Shown here in pieces: positions 10,591 through 21,236 of a stretch of DNA of 64,000 bases. Position numbers and translations under genes: made by a program. Source of the stretch: Triatoma infestans (Eukaryota; Arthropoda; Insecta; Hemiptera; Reduviidae). The stretch is taken from NCBI GenBank assembly GCA_011037195.1, contig JAAEAF010000663.1, positions 141,633 through 205,632 on the forward strand, read 5' to 3'. The notes under the pieces are model-generated. The model did no database searches. It was not told where the DNA came from and saw nothing but the letters and a program-made list of their open reading frames with translations. Position 1 is the stretch's first letter, and each line of letters begins with the position of its first letter.

Positions 10591-11474
10591 GGTTAGTATT
10601 TTATCTTCTATTTTGGGGTTGAAAGAAATTATACAAAAGTATTTCAACCCCTTAGGTTTAGTTTAATTTTGATTTAGTCTCTTATAGAGGGTGCAGGAAC
10701 ATAAGATAAAAGTACTGCACTCCACAGTTAACTTGTTCAATAGCCTGCTTAAGTAAAAGTTATACAATTAAAATATCCAAAAATTACAATATTAAATGAA
10801 AGAATCGTGCTTTCGGTTTTTGCTTGGGTTGTTAAAATAGGTTCTCCAAAAGTTAAGGGATGGCACAGTAATAACCCGCACTTCCCTTCGTCAACCAGAT
10901 CGATGAGATAAGTGGGGAAGTGTGGGAAGAATCAACCACCAATGGTTCCACCCCGCCTCTGCCAGGCAAAGTGTCGTGTGTGGACGCCAATTAAGGTATT
11001 GGTACCATCCCAGCTGGAGTGGCAAAAGAAGAGAAAGATACTTAAAGAAGTGGGGTGCTAATGGCGATAAGTCGTCGATGCGCCAGAAAAAAAAAATATT
11101 AATAATTATTATAAGAGCATTATATTATGAAGAAATTTGCTGAGGATCGGTCAATAAAGAAACATTCAATTATGCCAACATATCGACAGATTTTCCCGAC
11201 TTTATCAAGGTACATACGTAGATAGTCTTGAAGATGTGAAAAAAAAAAATTTAGTGGAACTCTGAAACTTACAACATTTTATACAGCTCAGAAACATAAA
11301 CAAAGAAAATTAAAAATTACTAGTGTTACCTTTACCACGTTTATAGTGTTTCATACCGGATTTTTAGATATCATATTCATTATAATCTTTATTCTGAAAA
11401 ATTAAATAATTTTAAGAATTAACATTTTTTTATAAATAAAGTCTTAGTATATACATAATTCATTTTACATATAT
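10591..11474. other. Unassigned stretch with a GC-richer island
   Basis: No gene recognised. The segment 10850-11085 is richer in G and C than its surroundings and contains the inverted pair CGCACTTCCC / GGGGAAGTGTGGG near 10878-10925. The frame at 10922-11143 shows no family motif and I do not call it a gene. Confidence 0.4.
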
Positions 11475-11617
11475 TTTATTCAACCCTATTCACTCTTTAA
11501 CCTTTACTGTTCGAACATAGCTGGACCAACCTGAACCACTTTAACTACCTACATACGCATATGATACAATGACAGCCTCAAATAACGAAAACATGGACCA
11601 AAGATATGACTGACTTA
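11475..11617 (+). pseudogene. Jockey-like reverse transcriptase, part 1
   Basis: The plus strand reads ILFNP (as in the SPLLFN motif before the active site) and then TYAYDTMTASNNEN at about 11555-11595. This is the YADDT catalytic box of Jockey-type RT with the first aspartate changed to tyrosine. The sequence is cut by a mariner at a TA dinucleotide (11616-11617) and resumes at 12549. The upstream part of RT is not recognisable. Confidence 0.65.
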
Positions 11618-12548
11618 CGAGGCATGTCCAGTAAATAAGTGTACTGAATTTTTGTAAGTTACAAAAATGTTTATTTGAACAAAAAAATTACCTGGTTACA
11701 TTAGTACCTATGCAAGCTATTTTTCGACATAGTCACCATTCCTCTCAATGCAGGTGGTGAACCGGGGTATTAATTTTTTGATGCCTTCCTCGAAGTAGTT
11801 TCCCGCCAACCCCTTCGTCCACTTCTCCACCTCCCCCTTCACCTCCTCGTCGGTTGAAAACCTTTTTCCACCCATGTGCAGCTTCAGGGAGGTAAAGAGA
11901 TAGTAATCTGAAGGTGCTAGGTCAGTGGAATGCGCGGGATGGTTCAGGACATCCCATTTAAACGAGGCAAGAAGTGTGTGGACTGGTATTGTCGTGCAGC
12001 AGGCAGACTCCCTTTGTCAGCATGCCTCTCCTTTTGTTCTGAATCGCCCTCCGCAATTTTTTTAGGGTCTCACAGTATCTTGCAGAGTTGATGGTCTCCC
12101 CTTGAGGCATATATTCAATTAAATTATGCCTTGACAGTCCCAAAACACGGATGCCATGATTTTCTTGCCTGAAATTGTGGTTTTGAACTTTTTGGCGGAG
12201 GGTGGATGTGTGACGCCACTGTTGAGACTGCCTTTTGGTTTCAGCTGTGTAGTGTGCAACCCAAGTTTCATCTCCAGTAATGATGGAGCGAAGAAATTGA
12301 TCTCCATGGAGTTTGTAGCGTCTCAAAAACTTTTGCCCGGCAACAAGTATTTCACACTTGGCGGGAGATTGGATTGACATTTTTCACGAAACGTATTGTC
12401 GCGTCGACAGTTCTCAACGTGCTGACGTCGAACCGGTCTCGTTGCGGAGGGGAGGAATCAGGGTACACGACACTGTAGCCAACATGTCGAATACAAAATC
12501 CCTCCGGCCGTGAGAGCCTCAGTACACTTACTTTCTGGACATGCCTCG
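11618..12548 (-). mobile_element. Mariner transposon, internally deleted
   Basis: Terminal inverted repeats of about 30 bp (left starts CGAGGCATGTCCAG, right is its complement) are flanked by TA at 11616-11617 and 12549-12550, the canonical mariner target. The element is 931 bp, against about 1.3 kb for a full mariner, and the missing part is the N-terminal DNA-binding region. It interrupts a Jockey-like RT, so it arrived later. Confidence 0.9.
11717..12380 (-). pseudogene. Mariner transposase, catalytic part only
   Basis: Read on the minus strand with frameshifts near 12230, 12120 and 11960, this is the DDE-type catalytic domain of a mellifera/irritans-type mariner. The first aspartate is in SIITGDETWV (near 12290), the second in CLLHDN (near 11995), and the third in DLAPSDYYLF (near 11905), giving the DD34D pattern. 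The C-terminal tail GGKRFST and the stop at 11717-11719 are present. The N-terminal helix-turn-helix domain is deleted, and the original start is gone. All three acidic residues are still encoded, but the frame breaks make it inactive. Confidence 0.85.
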
Positions 12549-13205
12549 TACATAAACAACTATAGACATCATAATAAAATGGTTCCAAAAATGGAAGCTA
12601 CGTCTCAATCCCACTAAAACAGAAGCAAAAATTTTCTCCCATTTCTATTTTCGTAGATTCCAAAATGAAGACATTCGCCGATTAAAATTAAACAACCAGG
12701 AAATATCCTGGAAACTGTAGGACCAAGGAGTGCGCCTATTTTTGGAGTAGTCTTTGACACAAGACTCATATGGAGACTACACATTAACAATAAAGTATGA
12801 CAAGCATACAGCCGACTGAAACAGTTATATATCCACTTATAAACCGAAACACACCACTCAAACACTCCTATACAGTACTTCTTTGCAAGACGCTTCTCAG
12901 ATCTCTGTTGATATACGCTGCACAGTCTGGATAACAGCCAGCAATACACAGACAAAACGACTACAAACATTGCAAAATAAAGTACTTCGAATTGCTTTAA
13001 GAGCCCCTTGGTTCACCAGAAACACACCCAAAAACACAGAGAACTCTATACATTACAGATATTCTCACACACACACATGACTGAATGAACAGACAACTTC
13101 TTCCTCACTCTTCACACACTATCCACAACGTCCCCACTATCACAAAGGCGAACCTACTCCATCTAGAAGACTGAAACCACGACTCTACCAAGATTTATGA
13201 AGAAC
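12549..13205 (+). pseudogene. Jockey-like reverse transcriptase, part 2
   Basis: Continues directly from part 1 after the mariner. DIIIKWFQKWKLRLNPTKTE (12566-12625) is the post-YADD palm motif, followed by NNQEISWK, LTIKY, then VWITASNTQTKRLQTLQNK and VLRIALRAPWFTRNT (12928-13022) in the longest open frame. The tail near 13140-13200 (a LKPR-like segment) is the usual C-terminus of Jockey ORF2. Several stops and shifts show it is dead. No RNase H is expected in this clade. Confidence 0.8.
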
Positions 13206-13674
13206 ATATTTTACCATTAATCAGGCTCTTAGTGAGCTAATCCATATTCTGATATGAAGTTAAAATAAAATAAAAAATATATATATTATATGAAACTACA
13301 GATCAGATTTTACATTTATAAAGGTAAATGGCCTAAGAAGATGAAGGGATATCAGCGTTTTATTTAAATTAAACACGGTAGAATGAATTGAAAATAGTTG
13401 GTACAGTGAAATGAACAGTTCAAATCAAGGTTTAATACTCTCTAGACAAGATTGTGTTTCCTATACACTAAAGAAAACACTGATTTGCATTATCTTTTTA
13501 CTTTTGCTTTATACAAGTGCAATTTACCAATTCTAATCAACTATTTTAATCAATTGCATGTTGATGTATTGAATTCTTTATTTCCATTCTTTCTTTCTTT
13601 TTATTTTTTTTTCTATGATTTAATTAATTTTTAGTTTTGTGATTGTTATAGAAACTAATATATATTAAAGAAAG
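13206..13674. other. AT-rich stretch, no gene
   Basis: No gene seen. Confidence 0.45.
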
Positions 13675-14158
13675 TGAAATGTTTTTGGTGTGTTGAGTTG
13701 TTGTGGCTTGTGTGTTTTTTTAGTAGTAGCTGGTGTAGCACGAGCGGTTTAGTAAAAGGGTTTGTAAGTGTATATGTTTAAGAGACAAGTGAAGTAATAA
13801 GAATAACTAAGTAAACACTGTTAGATTAAATTAAATATATTCTTTAAAGATATTTAAATGCTATTCAATAACACTCTTATGCTTTAACTTATATCTAGCA
13901 CCGATTCCTGATGCAAGTGTTCTGGTGAATGTCTAGCTCAGACTGTTTTGAAGGAATGTCTTCTAATTGTTCGTTCAAATCTTCCCCTGAGAGAAGAAGA
14001 GGTAGACAATGCTAACAAGGTTCATGAACACTTCCTGTAACTGTAATTCTTCTACCTTTAAGAGAGCTGTACTTCTTCTACATTTTGCCAACAAGCTCGC
14101 ATTTTTCTCATAATTTTCTTTTCAATTAAAATAGATTTAATTTCTTGCATCCATCACA
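13675..14158 (+). repeat. LTR-B solo LTR
   Basis: Starts TGAAATG and ends CATCCATCACA, matching the split copy at 58894-60082 nearly block for block (GGAATGTCTTCTAATTGTTCG, AATTTCTTGCATCCAT). Flanks AAAG (13671-13674) and AAAC (14159-14162) are a possible 4-bp target duplication with one mismatch. No internal gag-pol region is next to it, as expected after LTR-LTR recombination. Confidence 0.7.
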
Positions 14159-14235
14159 AAACCAATAGTTTGATGACTGATATTCGTCAGCGTCATTAAC
14201 TATCAGGATTAATATGAAACAATGATTTGAACATA

Positions 14236-14566
14236 AAAATGCATGGATTGAATATGCGAATGGGTCTGCAATGCTAGATAATATCCGGTATTTTATCCGT
14301 CTTAGCATGCATATTCATTTTCTTCCTGACCGGTTTCGGATTATCATCCATCGTCAAGAGCAAATTCACCAAGTTCGTGTAGAGAGATCACTTCAAACGT
14401 AATGTTTCTATCAACAAAATGTTTCTGACAGAAACATTAAATTGAAGTGTAATCCCTACATGAACTTGGTGAACTGCTCTGACAATGGATGAAAATCCGA
14501 AACCGGTTAGGAAGAAATTGACGGATGCATGCTACGACGGATAAAGTACCAGATAAAATGCATGGA
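14236..14566. mobile_element. Palindromic element P1 with two hammerhead-like motifs
   Basis: AAAATGCATGGA at 14236-14247 and 14555-14566 bounds a 307-bp element. It has a single-copy 35-nt tail (14248-14282), then inverted arms of over 100 bp (about 14283-14410 and 14431-14554) around a short loop. Each arm carries a hammerhead-like core. The right, plus-strand one reads CTGACAA (14491-14497), then GGATGAAAATCC, GAAAC and CGGTT. The left, minus-strand one has TTGACGA in place of CTGACGA. The same family occurs at 36781-36850, 49273-49548 and 56361-56440. Probably a Penelope-like derivative (inference). Confidence 0.7.
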
Positions 14567-14967
14567 GATTTATATTGTAATTTATTTTGATATAATTAAT
14601 GACTTTTTTTTTTTACTTTTTTTTTTTTTGTAAGTAGCTTCTTCACCTTTAAGAGGCCATTACTATTCTGGCGTCTGTTGCTTCACATATATTGCACACT
14701 ATGCCTGGCGCCGTGTACAAAAGTACCTATCAGTTTTAATTGAAACATTTTTCTGCATATAAGTAGTTTCCAGGGAGTTTCTGTAGGAGCTTCCCTCAAG
14801 TGTAGTTTCAAGTTTAGATCTTTTTCCGAGTTACACATAATACTGAAGCCAGTTAAAATTTAACAACCCGAGTTTGAGGTAAATTTTTCTATAATTACTA
14901 TGTAAATTGCAATAACAGAAAGAAGTGAGAGTGTGACACACGAGATTTTTTTTGCAATAGAAAACAA
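14567..14967. other. Unassigned stretch
   Basis: No gene or named repeat seen. Confidence 0.4.
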
Positions 14968-15448
14968 TGTAGGGGTAGTGAACCCCCACCACTCATCCAC
15001 TCTAGCGGAGAGAAACAGCCCCTCTCGCAAACAGAGGAGAGGCTCGGCCAGTATATATATATATATATATATGAGAGACAGGTAATGAGACATCATTCAG
15101 TGATGTAAGGGTAGTGAACCCCCACCACTCATTCACTCTAGCGGAGAGAAACAGCCCCTCTCGCAAAGAGAGGAGAGGCTCGGCCAGTATATACATATCT
15201 ATATATGAGAGATAGGCAATGAGACATCATTCAGATAGAATTCTGTTGATTTACACATCAGTTTAACATCGCTCCGTTCATATCTTCTTAGCCACGTCAG
15301 TCTGTCAGTTCAGTTCAGTTCAGTTAGTGTAAAGTCCTTGGCAGTCAGTCATATACATATATATCAATTATATATCTTAAACCAAATCTTAAGGTGTTAT
15401 TTATCACTCATCAAGCAACAACCTACATCTCCTCACAACACCCTTACA
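14968..15448 (+). repeat. LTR-C solo LTR with internal duplication
   Basis: The 481-bp unit starts TGTAGGGGT and ends ACACCCTTACA, giving short inverted TG...CA termini. It is flanked by the 4-bp repeat ACAA (14964-14967 and 15449-15452). The first part is a tandem duplication of period 136 bp (14968-15103 and 15104-15239), each unit beginning TGTARGGGTAGTGAACCCCC and ending in a TATATA run. The short minus-strand frames here encode the same chance peptide twice and are not genes. Probably a Gypsy-like LTR, judged only from the 4-bp duplication. Confidence 0.75.
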
Positions 15449-15452
15449 ACAA

Positions 15453-16022
15453 TTTATGTTCATTTTTGGATCAGTAAAATTCAGACATTTCTTTAAATTT
15501 ACTGGGCTTCCCCCGCTAAAATAATCAGCTCTTCTAACTCTTTTGACACAGTATACTTATCAACAATAACAACATCCAACCAATATTATGATTAACCATA
15601 ATTGAACATAAAATTCAAACAGCATACTTGGGGGGGTCAAGTGATACAAATTAAAAGCATCAAAAAAGAACCATCCTTATAAACAGTTTATATACTGTGG
15701 TTTATATAATCATTTATAAAAACAGTCTCTCTCACAATTAGTGACTGAGGGTATGTTTTTATATACATTACCAGGAGGCAGGAGTTCAAAGGCTGAGAGA
15801 GAGAGATGGATGTCAAAGTAAACTGCAGGCCACGCAAGAATGAACAATGATCACAGGTGTAATTATCCAACCTTGCCCATTATCTCCTAAAATAAGCTGT
15901 AAACTTAATGAAATTCTGTAACCCGTTAGAAATTTACAGTATTCCTATAGTAATTCTATTTAATAATGTAATTAATGAAGGTATTAATTTCATTACAGCC
16001 AATGAAGTTATTTCAGAACATT
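15453..16022. other. AT-rich stretch, no gene
   Basis: No gene or named repeat seen. Confidence 0.45.
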
Positions 16023-16038
16023 TTTGATCATTAAAATG

Positions 16039-16296
16039 TCCTCACGCGTTGGTCTAGTGGCTACCGCACTCGCCTTTCGTGGGAGAATTCAGAGTTCGAT
16101 TCCCTTGAGGGCAAAGTCGGTGATGTCCCAGCATCGTAATAAAAAGTGGGAAGCTACAATTAGTAGCGCCCTCTGTAGCGAAGGCTGGAAGTAAACGGCG
16201 TGGGAGCTGCGGCGTGCTTACCACACGCCCCCCCTATTCAAATCGTCGTCTGACAAGCCTTGGCCCTTCATGGACTGTCGCGCCTTAGAGTTTAGG
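16039..16296 (+). repeat. SINE-B with exact 16-bp target duplication
   Basis: The tRNA-like head has A box TGGTCTAGTGGCTACCGC and B box GAGTTCGATTCCC. The body contains TAGTAGCGCCCTCTGTAGCG, GAAGGCTGGAAG and CACGCC, ending GACTGTCGCGCCTTAGAG. TTTGATCATTAAAATG lies on both sides (16023-16038 and 16297-16312), which fixes both ends. The other copies are at 26938-27195 and 62098-62358. Confidence 0.9.
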
Positions 16297-16312
16297 TTTG
16301 ATCATTAAAATG

Positions 16313-17267
16313 ATTCCTGACTTCAATCGGCTGATGCATTATCGCTCGCTTTACAAATTCATAGAATTTCGAAAGAACTAAATTCAAGTAAAAAATTAAA
16401 TAGCTACTTCCTAAGGCGAACAATGACTTCCGATGGCCAATGAACGGTTAGAGTAAAATCCAAGGCAAACATTTGCCTTAGAACGGCCCAATACTATTGC
16501 AAAATATCTGAGCTGTATCAGTTACTTACTAATAAAAGACATTCAAAGTGAAAATCAACGTCTTTACCCAAACTAGGAGAACTAGGCACACATGGTGGAA
16601 GAGAATCAGAAAATGGTCAGAATAAAAAAAAAAAAGCATGTAATAACGGACATAATCTTAGATTCAAATTTCTGGTTAGTCCTTTTGAAATGGAAAAAAT
16701 ACACCAGGAACAGTGTTTGGTAAAAAAACAGGAAATAAAATAATAAGGGAAATTAAAAGGTGAGTTCTGTTAAATAAAAATAAATGAAATAAAGTAAAAT
16801 TTGAAAGAAAATAATAGAAAATATTAAGTGACAGAAAATAGTAAGTGGACTGTATAGAAAGAGTAAAGAGTGAGCCAATGGGCTCATATAACATGAACAA
16901 AATGAATATTAAATAAATGCAAAATGAGTAGCAAAAATATTTATTATATTCAAGAAGCCAAAAGGAGTGGCTCCTACTTTAAACGCAGACACCTTTAAAG
17001 TTAGTGTGGTCCGACTGAAGTCCTTCAGCCCATATGGGGAATTCAAGTAAATAGGAGACAGGAAAGGAAACAAAAAGAACCATATGCCTGTAATTCCAGC
17101 GTCGTTGTCCATACTGTACGGCTGATGAAAATAGATGAAGTATTTAAACGGGCTCCAGGAAAGCTGTCTAGGCCGGAGAAGCAACCGGAAGTAGACCATG
17201 TGCTTGTACTATCAAGCCTTAGCAGGCCGGGAGAATCCGGAGACACTCACTCGACCAGAATTCAACT
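16313..17267. other. Unassigned stretch
   Basis: No gene recognised. The minus-strand frames at 16676-16900 and 16909-17246 have no family motif and biased composition. Confidence 0.4.
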
Positions 17268-17700
17268 TATTAACACTAACCCCGAGGAAAACCAGATGTG
17301 ACAACACATGGTCTTTCACGAAAAGGAAAGCGGAAGTAGTTTAAACTGTATAAGTAGAAGGTGCTGTCTACTGCACATATATTGCTCATACGAGTGTAAA
17401 ATAGTGACTCATTTATTAACACTAATTCCCCGAGGAAAACCAGAAGTGATAACACATAAGTTTTCACGGAAGGAGAGCGCAGTGGTCTAAATTGCATAGG
17501 CAAAGGCAAATTACGTATTACCACACATACACCTTACTTGTCTGAGTATTAACTAGTGACTTATTAACACTAACCCCGAGGAAAACCAGATGTGGCAATT
17601 CATGGGTTTTCACGGAAGGAAAGCGCAAAGTCGAAATTGAGTAGACAGTTACCACGGACACCTTATTTGTGTGAGTTTTAACGTTGTGACCAACGTAGAG
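17268..17700. repeat. Tandem repeat, three units of about 148 bp
   Basis: Units start at about 17268, 17416 and 17561, each opening ATTAACACTAA then CCCCGAGGAAAACCAGA and continuing with TTTTCACGGAAGGA. They are followed by a hairpin-forming sequence AGGGGACGACAAAGTGACTA / CCCCTCTCTACA at 17699-17731. This may be the inside of an LTR ending at CTCTACA (17731), but the other end was not found. Confidence 0.65.
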
Positions 17701-17731
17701 GGGACGACAAAGTGACTACCCCCTCTCTACA

Positions 17732-18214
17732 ATTAGGATACAGCCTAAATAGTTATAAGTTATAATATTTTAACGGCGGCAAATTCAAATATGGATAAAT
17801 ACCGAACAAACAGAATTAAACTCCAATAGAGTCAAGAGGTTATTCTACAGAAAATCCAGAACAATTCTTCCAGAACTGGTAGGATATGGGCATCCCCTAT
17901 AGAAAGAGTGAGAGGAAATTAATCAATATTAGGGGAAAAAAACTATCAAGAAACGAAAGCACGAGCAAAGCCAAGTTTTACCTGTAAGAAGGGGTGAAGA
18001 CTATACTGCAAACTAAGTCCCCGAGATGGCATTCAGGGAGAATAAATGGGACATATGAGTCCGAAGATTTATGCGGTGGACGTGGGAGGAAACAAGCATA
18101 GAAGAAATACAGAGTTCATAAAACCGGGCCAAGTATGATTGCTACAAAACAATGGAGAAAAATAAGTCTATACCGAATTGTTCTCAACATTATGGACAAA
18201 AATAGGTTAAAAAT
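17732..18214. other. Unassigned stretch after tandem repeat
   Basis: Purine-rich sequence with an ATG at 17790 but no long open frame and no motif I recognise. It could be decayed internal sequence of an LTR element, since it directly follows a possible LTR end; this is a guess. Confidence 0.3.
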
Positions 18215-18890
18215 CTAGAATGAAACACTCACACGAACTTTCTCTTACTACTATTCACATAATTAATTCGAAAATTTTTTTTTTTAACTATACTGTTTAC
18301 TAATGTTTAGATACGCTTCATATGAAAAAGGTGTTAGGGGTTGTCATGTACACTTGATTATAACTAGTATAGAAGCTCTGTTTGTCTCGAGCTTGAGCGG
18401 CAATTTTAACCTAACTGATAAGGTCCCCAGTCTCCTAAAATCTTTTTCCGCAAAACTGTAAAAAATTAAAGTGATATGTTTTTATCTGTGCAGTTAACAA
18501 TCCAAATACAAAAATAGTGGTTTCGACAAAATTCTAAAAAAAAAAAAAAAATCAAAAACCATTTCTGTAAAGTCTCACTGTGACCGATTATCCGATTTCT
18601 TCAAATTTGGAATCTTTCTAACTTATCTAATATTACATTGGCAGTAAAATAGATACTGTCAGTACAATAAATTGTGCTGAAGTGGTACTTTACTGTTCCT
18701 CCAGATCCCATAAAAAAAAATCAATTTTTCCGAAGAAATGTTTCAAATAAATGTGATAGGTATTTATGTTCTCCTCTGTGTAGTCTCTCTGGAATATCCT
18801 GGTAAATCGCGAAAAGCTGAAAAAAAAAATTTGTAAAGTCGTCATTCTGGATTCTGATGGATTTTACCGAAACATTGCTGGTCAGTGTTA
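18215..18890 (-). repeat. R element, strongly diverged
   Basis: GAAACACTCACACGAACTTT then CTCTTACT at 18222-18250 matches the R element end. Degenerate inner blocks follow (GACCGATTATCCGATTTCTTC near 18583; AAGAAATGTTTCAAATAAA near 18734). Most of the CCCCACCCC block is lost. Confidence 0.55.
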
Positions 18891-19018
18891 CCTAAAGGAA
18901 AGTTCTCACACAACCACAAGCACGGACGAGCGGGTATGAGGCTTACTACACACTTATATAAAGTCTATTCGCTAAAAATATTTTTTTCGTACTCTCCAAG
19001 TTACGTGAACAAAACTAT

Positions 19019-19100
19019 GGTTATTGGCGCACCGAGCCTTCTCAGTGCACAGCTGGCCTCCGGACATTGAGCTATTGAGACTCCTAGGAAGAGAAGTTTT
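19019..19100 (-). repeat. SINE-A 3' body fragment
   Basis: Minus strand carries the body sequence GGAGGCCAGCTGTGCACTGA and AGAAGGCTCGGTGCGCCAAT; the tRNA head is missing. Confidence 0.65.
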
Positions 19101-19183
19101 ATATATGATAAATTTCCATCAACTTATAATTTTCACTGAATGTTGTTAAATTGATTTCTATTTTGTATTAACGGGGAAAGAAT

Positions 19184-19742
19184 TGTAGTGGAAAAAGAAA
19201 TGCAAAAATAAATAGTTTTGTGAAAATTAGATAGTTCAAATAGTGTATTTAGTGATGGGGATAGAGCCAGGTATACAACAATTTAGGTCAATGCAAACCA
19301 AGACACAAAGGCGAAAGAATCCGTTAAATTAATACAATGCCACTTGGCCAAATGTTTTATAAGAGAAGGCATTCCTTCAAGACAGTCTGCATTCTGCTTT
19401 CAAAGCCAGAACATTTGATTCAGGAATCGCTCTCTTAAACTCACGCCAGTGATAGAGATTTGCCTTTATTCTAGATCATTTATTAAGATACAGTTTTTTT
19501 GTCGGCACCGAAGCAGAACAGTTGTATTTTCGCATCAGTGCATATTAATAAGTTTATAATATCTTGCAAATAATTTGTAGTATTATTTCAATAGAATGTA
19601 TTTATTGTTAGCAGTGGTGACTACTTTCTTATTACTAATACTTCTCTCTTAAACATATATACTTACAAGCCCCTTTTACTAAACCGCTCACGCCACAAGC
19701 TACCAGCACACAAACATACAACAATACACCAAATACATTTCA
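19184..19742 (-). repeat. LTR-B solo LTR, exact 4-bp target duplication
   Basis: On the minus strand it starts TGAAATGTATTTGG (19742) and ends CCACTACA (19184). GAAT flanks it on both sides (19180-19183 and 19743-19746). Very similar to 50398-50982, including GTGTATTTAGTGATGGGGAT and AATCGCTCTCTTAAACTCA. No internal region is present. Confidence 0.8.
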
Positions 19743-20112
19743 GAATCTAAAGTCTAAACTAATAAAATGACCTTTATTTAAGGAAATCATAACTTCCCCC
19801 TTCATCAAAATTTATTGTTATGAACTCTCTAGGAAATGACCAAATGAAGCAGGCTATCACAGAAAATGTCACTGATGCTTTCAGCTCTGCGAAAACTCAC
19901 CACCACCACACACACACACACACACAACAAAATTATAGCCCCTAATAGGTCTGTCTACTAGTTGACACAAATAGTTGATGGAAATCATTGGCACCGTTTT
20001 CATGAAAATCGCAAAATACTGAAAAATCAATTTAGTACTTACTTCCGGCTGAGGAATTTTGACAAATAACTTCTTGTCAAAATTGAATGTCAAGTTAAAA
20101 CTTCCTATAATT
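19743..20112. other. Spacer with CA repeat and R element scrap
   Basis: A CA run at 19907-19925 and R-like blocks (ACTTCCGGCTGAGGAATTTTGACA near 20041) in inverted orientation relative to the following R element. No gene. Confidence 0.45.
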
Positions 20113-21131
20113 TTTACTTTCTCTTACTCCTAGTAAGAGGAAGTATTGTAATCGTGTCAAATTTTCGATATCGAGTTTAGAAATATCCGTTTTGAGGTCC
20201 CCTGAGTCCAACAAAGTGGTTTTTAAAAAATGGTGTCTGTGTGTGTGTGTGTGAACAGCATAGCTCAAAAATGAAAAATCGTAGAAAGTTTAAACTTTAT
20301 TCCGTTTAGGAATCATCCTGTGATCCGACAGTAGGTTATTTGTCAAAATTCCTCAACCGGAAGTACCACTTTACTGAATTTTTTTTTTTTAGTTTCTTGC
20401 AATTTTCACAAAAATGGCTCCGACTACTTTCTTTAAACATGGTATATAAACTACACATACAAAAATCTACAACTTTTATTTAAAACATTTCTCTGGAAAA
20501 ATTCATTTAAGGGCACTTTTGGGAGAGGGGTGGGGTTAGGTTTTCCTCTAAAGTGCTATTTCAGTTTAATATACAGTTCTGTTATGCAAATAATATTAAT
20601 TAGAATTAAATGTGTTGTTGAAATTCCAGTTTGAAAAAATTGGATGACTGGATGTGCGTTTTTACTGAAATATATTTTTCAGTTTTCTGGTATTTTCAAG
20701 GAAACGACTCCAACGATTTTCTTTAAACTAGGAATGTGAACTACGCATATAAAGAGCTACAACTTTTATTTGAAACATTTCTCCTAGTGAAGTCATTTAA
20801 CGGGGTTTTTGGGAGAGGGGTGGGGTTATGTTTTTTTCTAAAGTGCTATCATACTTGATTATACAATTCTACCGTCCAAAAATTAGAAATAAATAGATGG
20901 CCAAAATTCCGAATTTCAAGAAAATAATTAAACCGCAAGTGCGCTTTTATGAACATTTTTTTATTCAGTTTTCGACGAACTCCGACGAATTTCATCAAAT
21001 TTGGTACACTAACTATAAAATTTGTCAATTACAAAGATTGAAAACTGGAGTAAGAGAAAAAGTTGTGTGAGTGTTTCATACCAGGTTTCTTCATTTTTGA
21101 GCTATGCTGTTCACATACATAAACACACTCT

Positions 21132-21182
<51 letters not shown>

Positions 21183-21235
21183 CACACATAGACCATTTTC
21201 TGGAAACTACTTTTTTCGGACACAGTGAAACATAA
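20113..21235 (+). repeat. R element, near full length, with extra partial unit
   Basis: Starts ACTTTCTCTTACTCC at 20117 with the hairpin TAGTAAGAGGAAGT, continues through GTCCCCTGAGTCCAA, a TG run, ACTTCCGG / GGGGTGGGGTTA / ACAACTTTTATT blocks (twice), and ends GGAGTAAGAGAAA ... GTGTGAGTGTTTCATACCAG near 21080. A second start follows: GAGCTATGCTGTTCACATAC and a CA run at 21137-21181. The TTTCTCTTACTCC and GGAGTAAGAGAAA ends are inverted, as in a TIR element. No protein is encoded; the frame at 21022-21228 is the CA run. Confidence 0.75.
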
Positions 21236-21236
21236 A

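Noticed and set aside
10922..11143. 73-codon frame in a GC-richer island
   Set aside because: No family motif, no conserved context, and it ends in an A-rich run; could be non-coding repeat sequence.
12614..12970. 118-codon minus-strand frame
   Set aside because: Antisense to the Jockey-like RT, whose plus-strand motifs are clear.
20113..20150. R element as a Helitron
   Set aside because: There is a hairpin near one end, but the ends are inverted, no CTRR terminus follows the hairpin, and no Rep/helicase sequence is seen.
21137..21181. CRISPR-like array
   Set aside because: It is a simple CA dinucleotide run inside an R element; no CRISPR arrays exist in this window.
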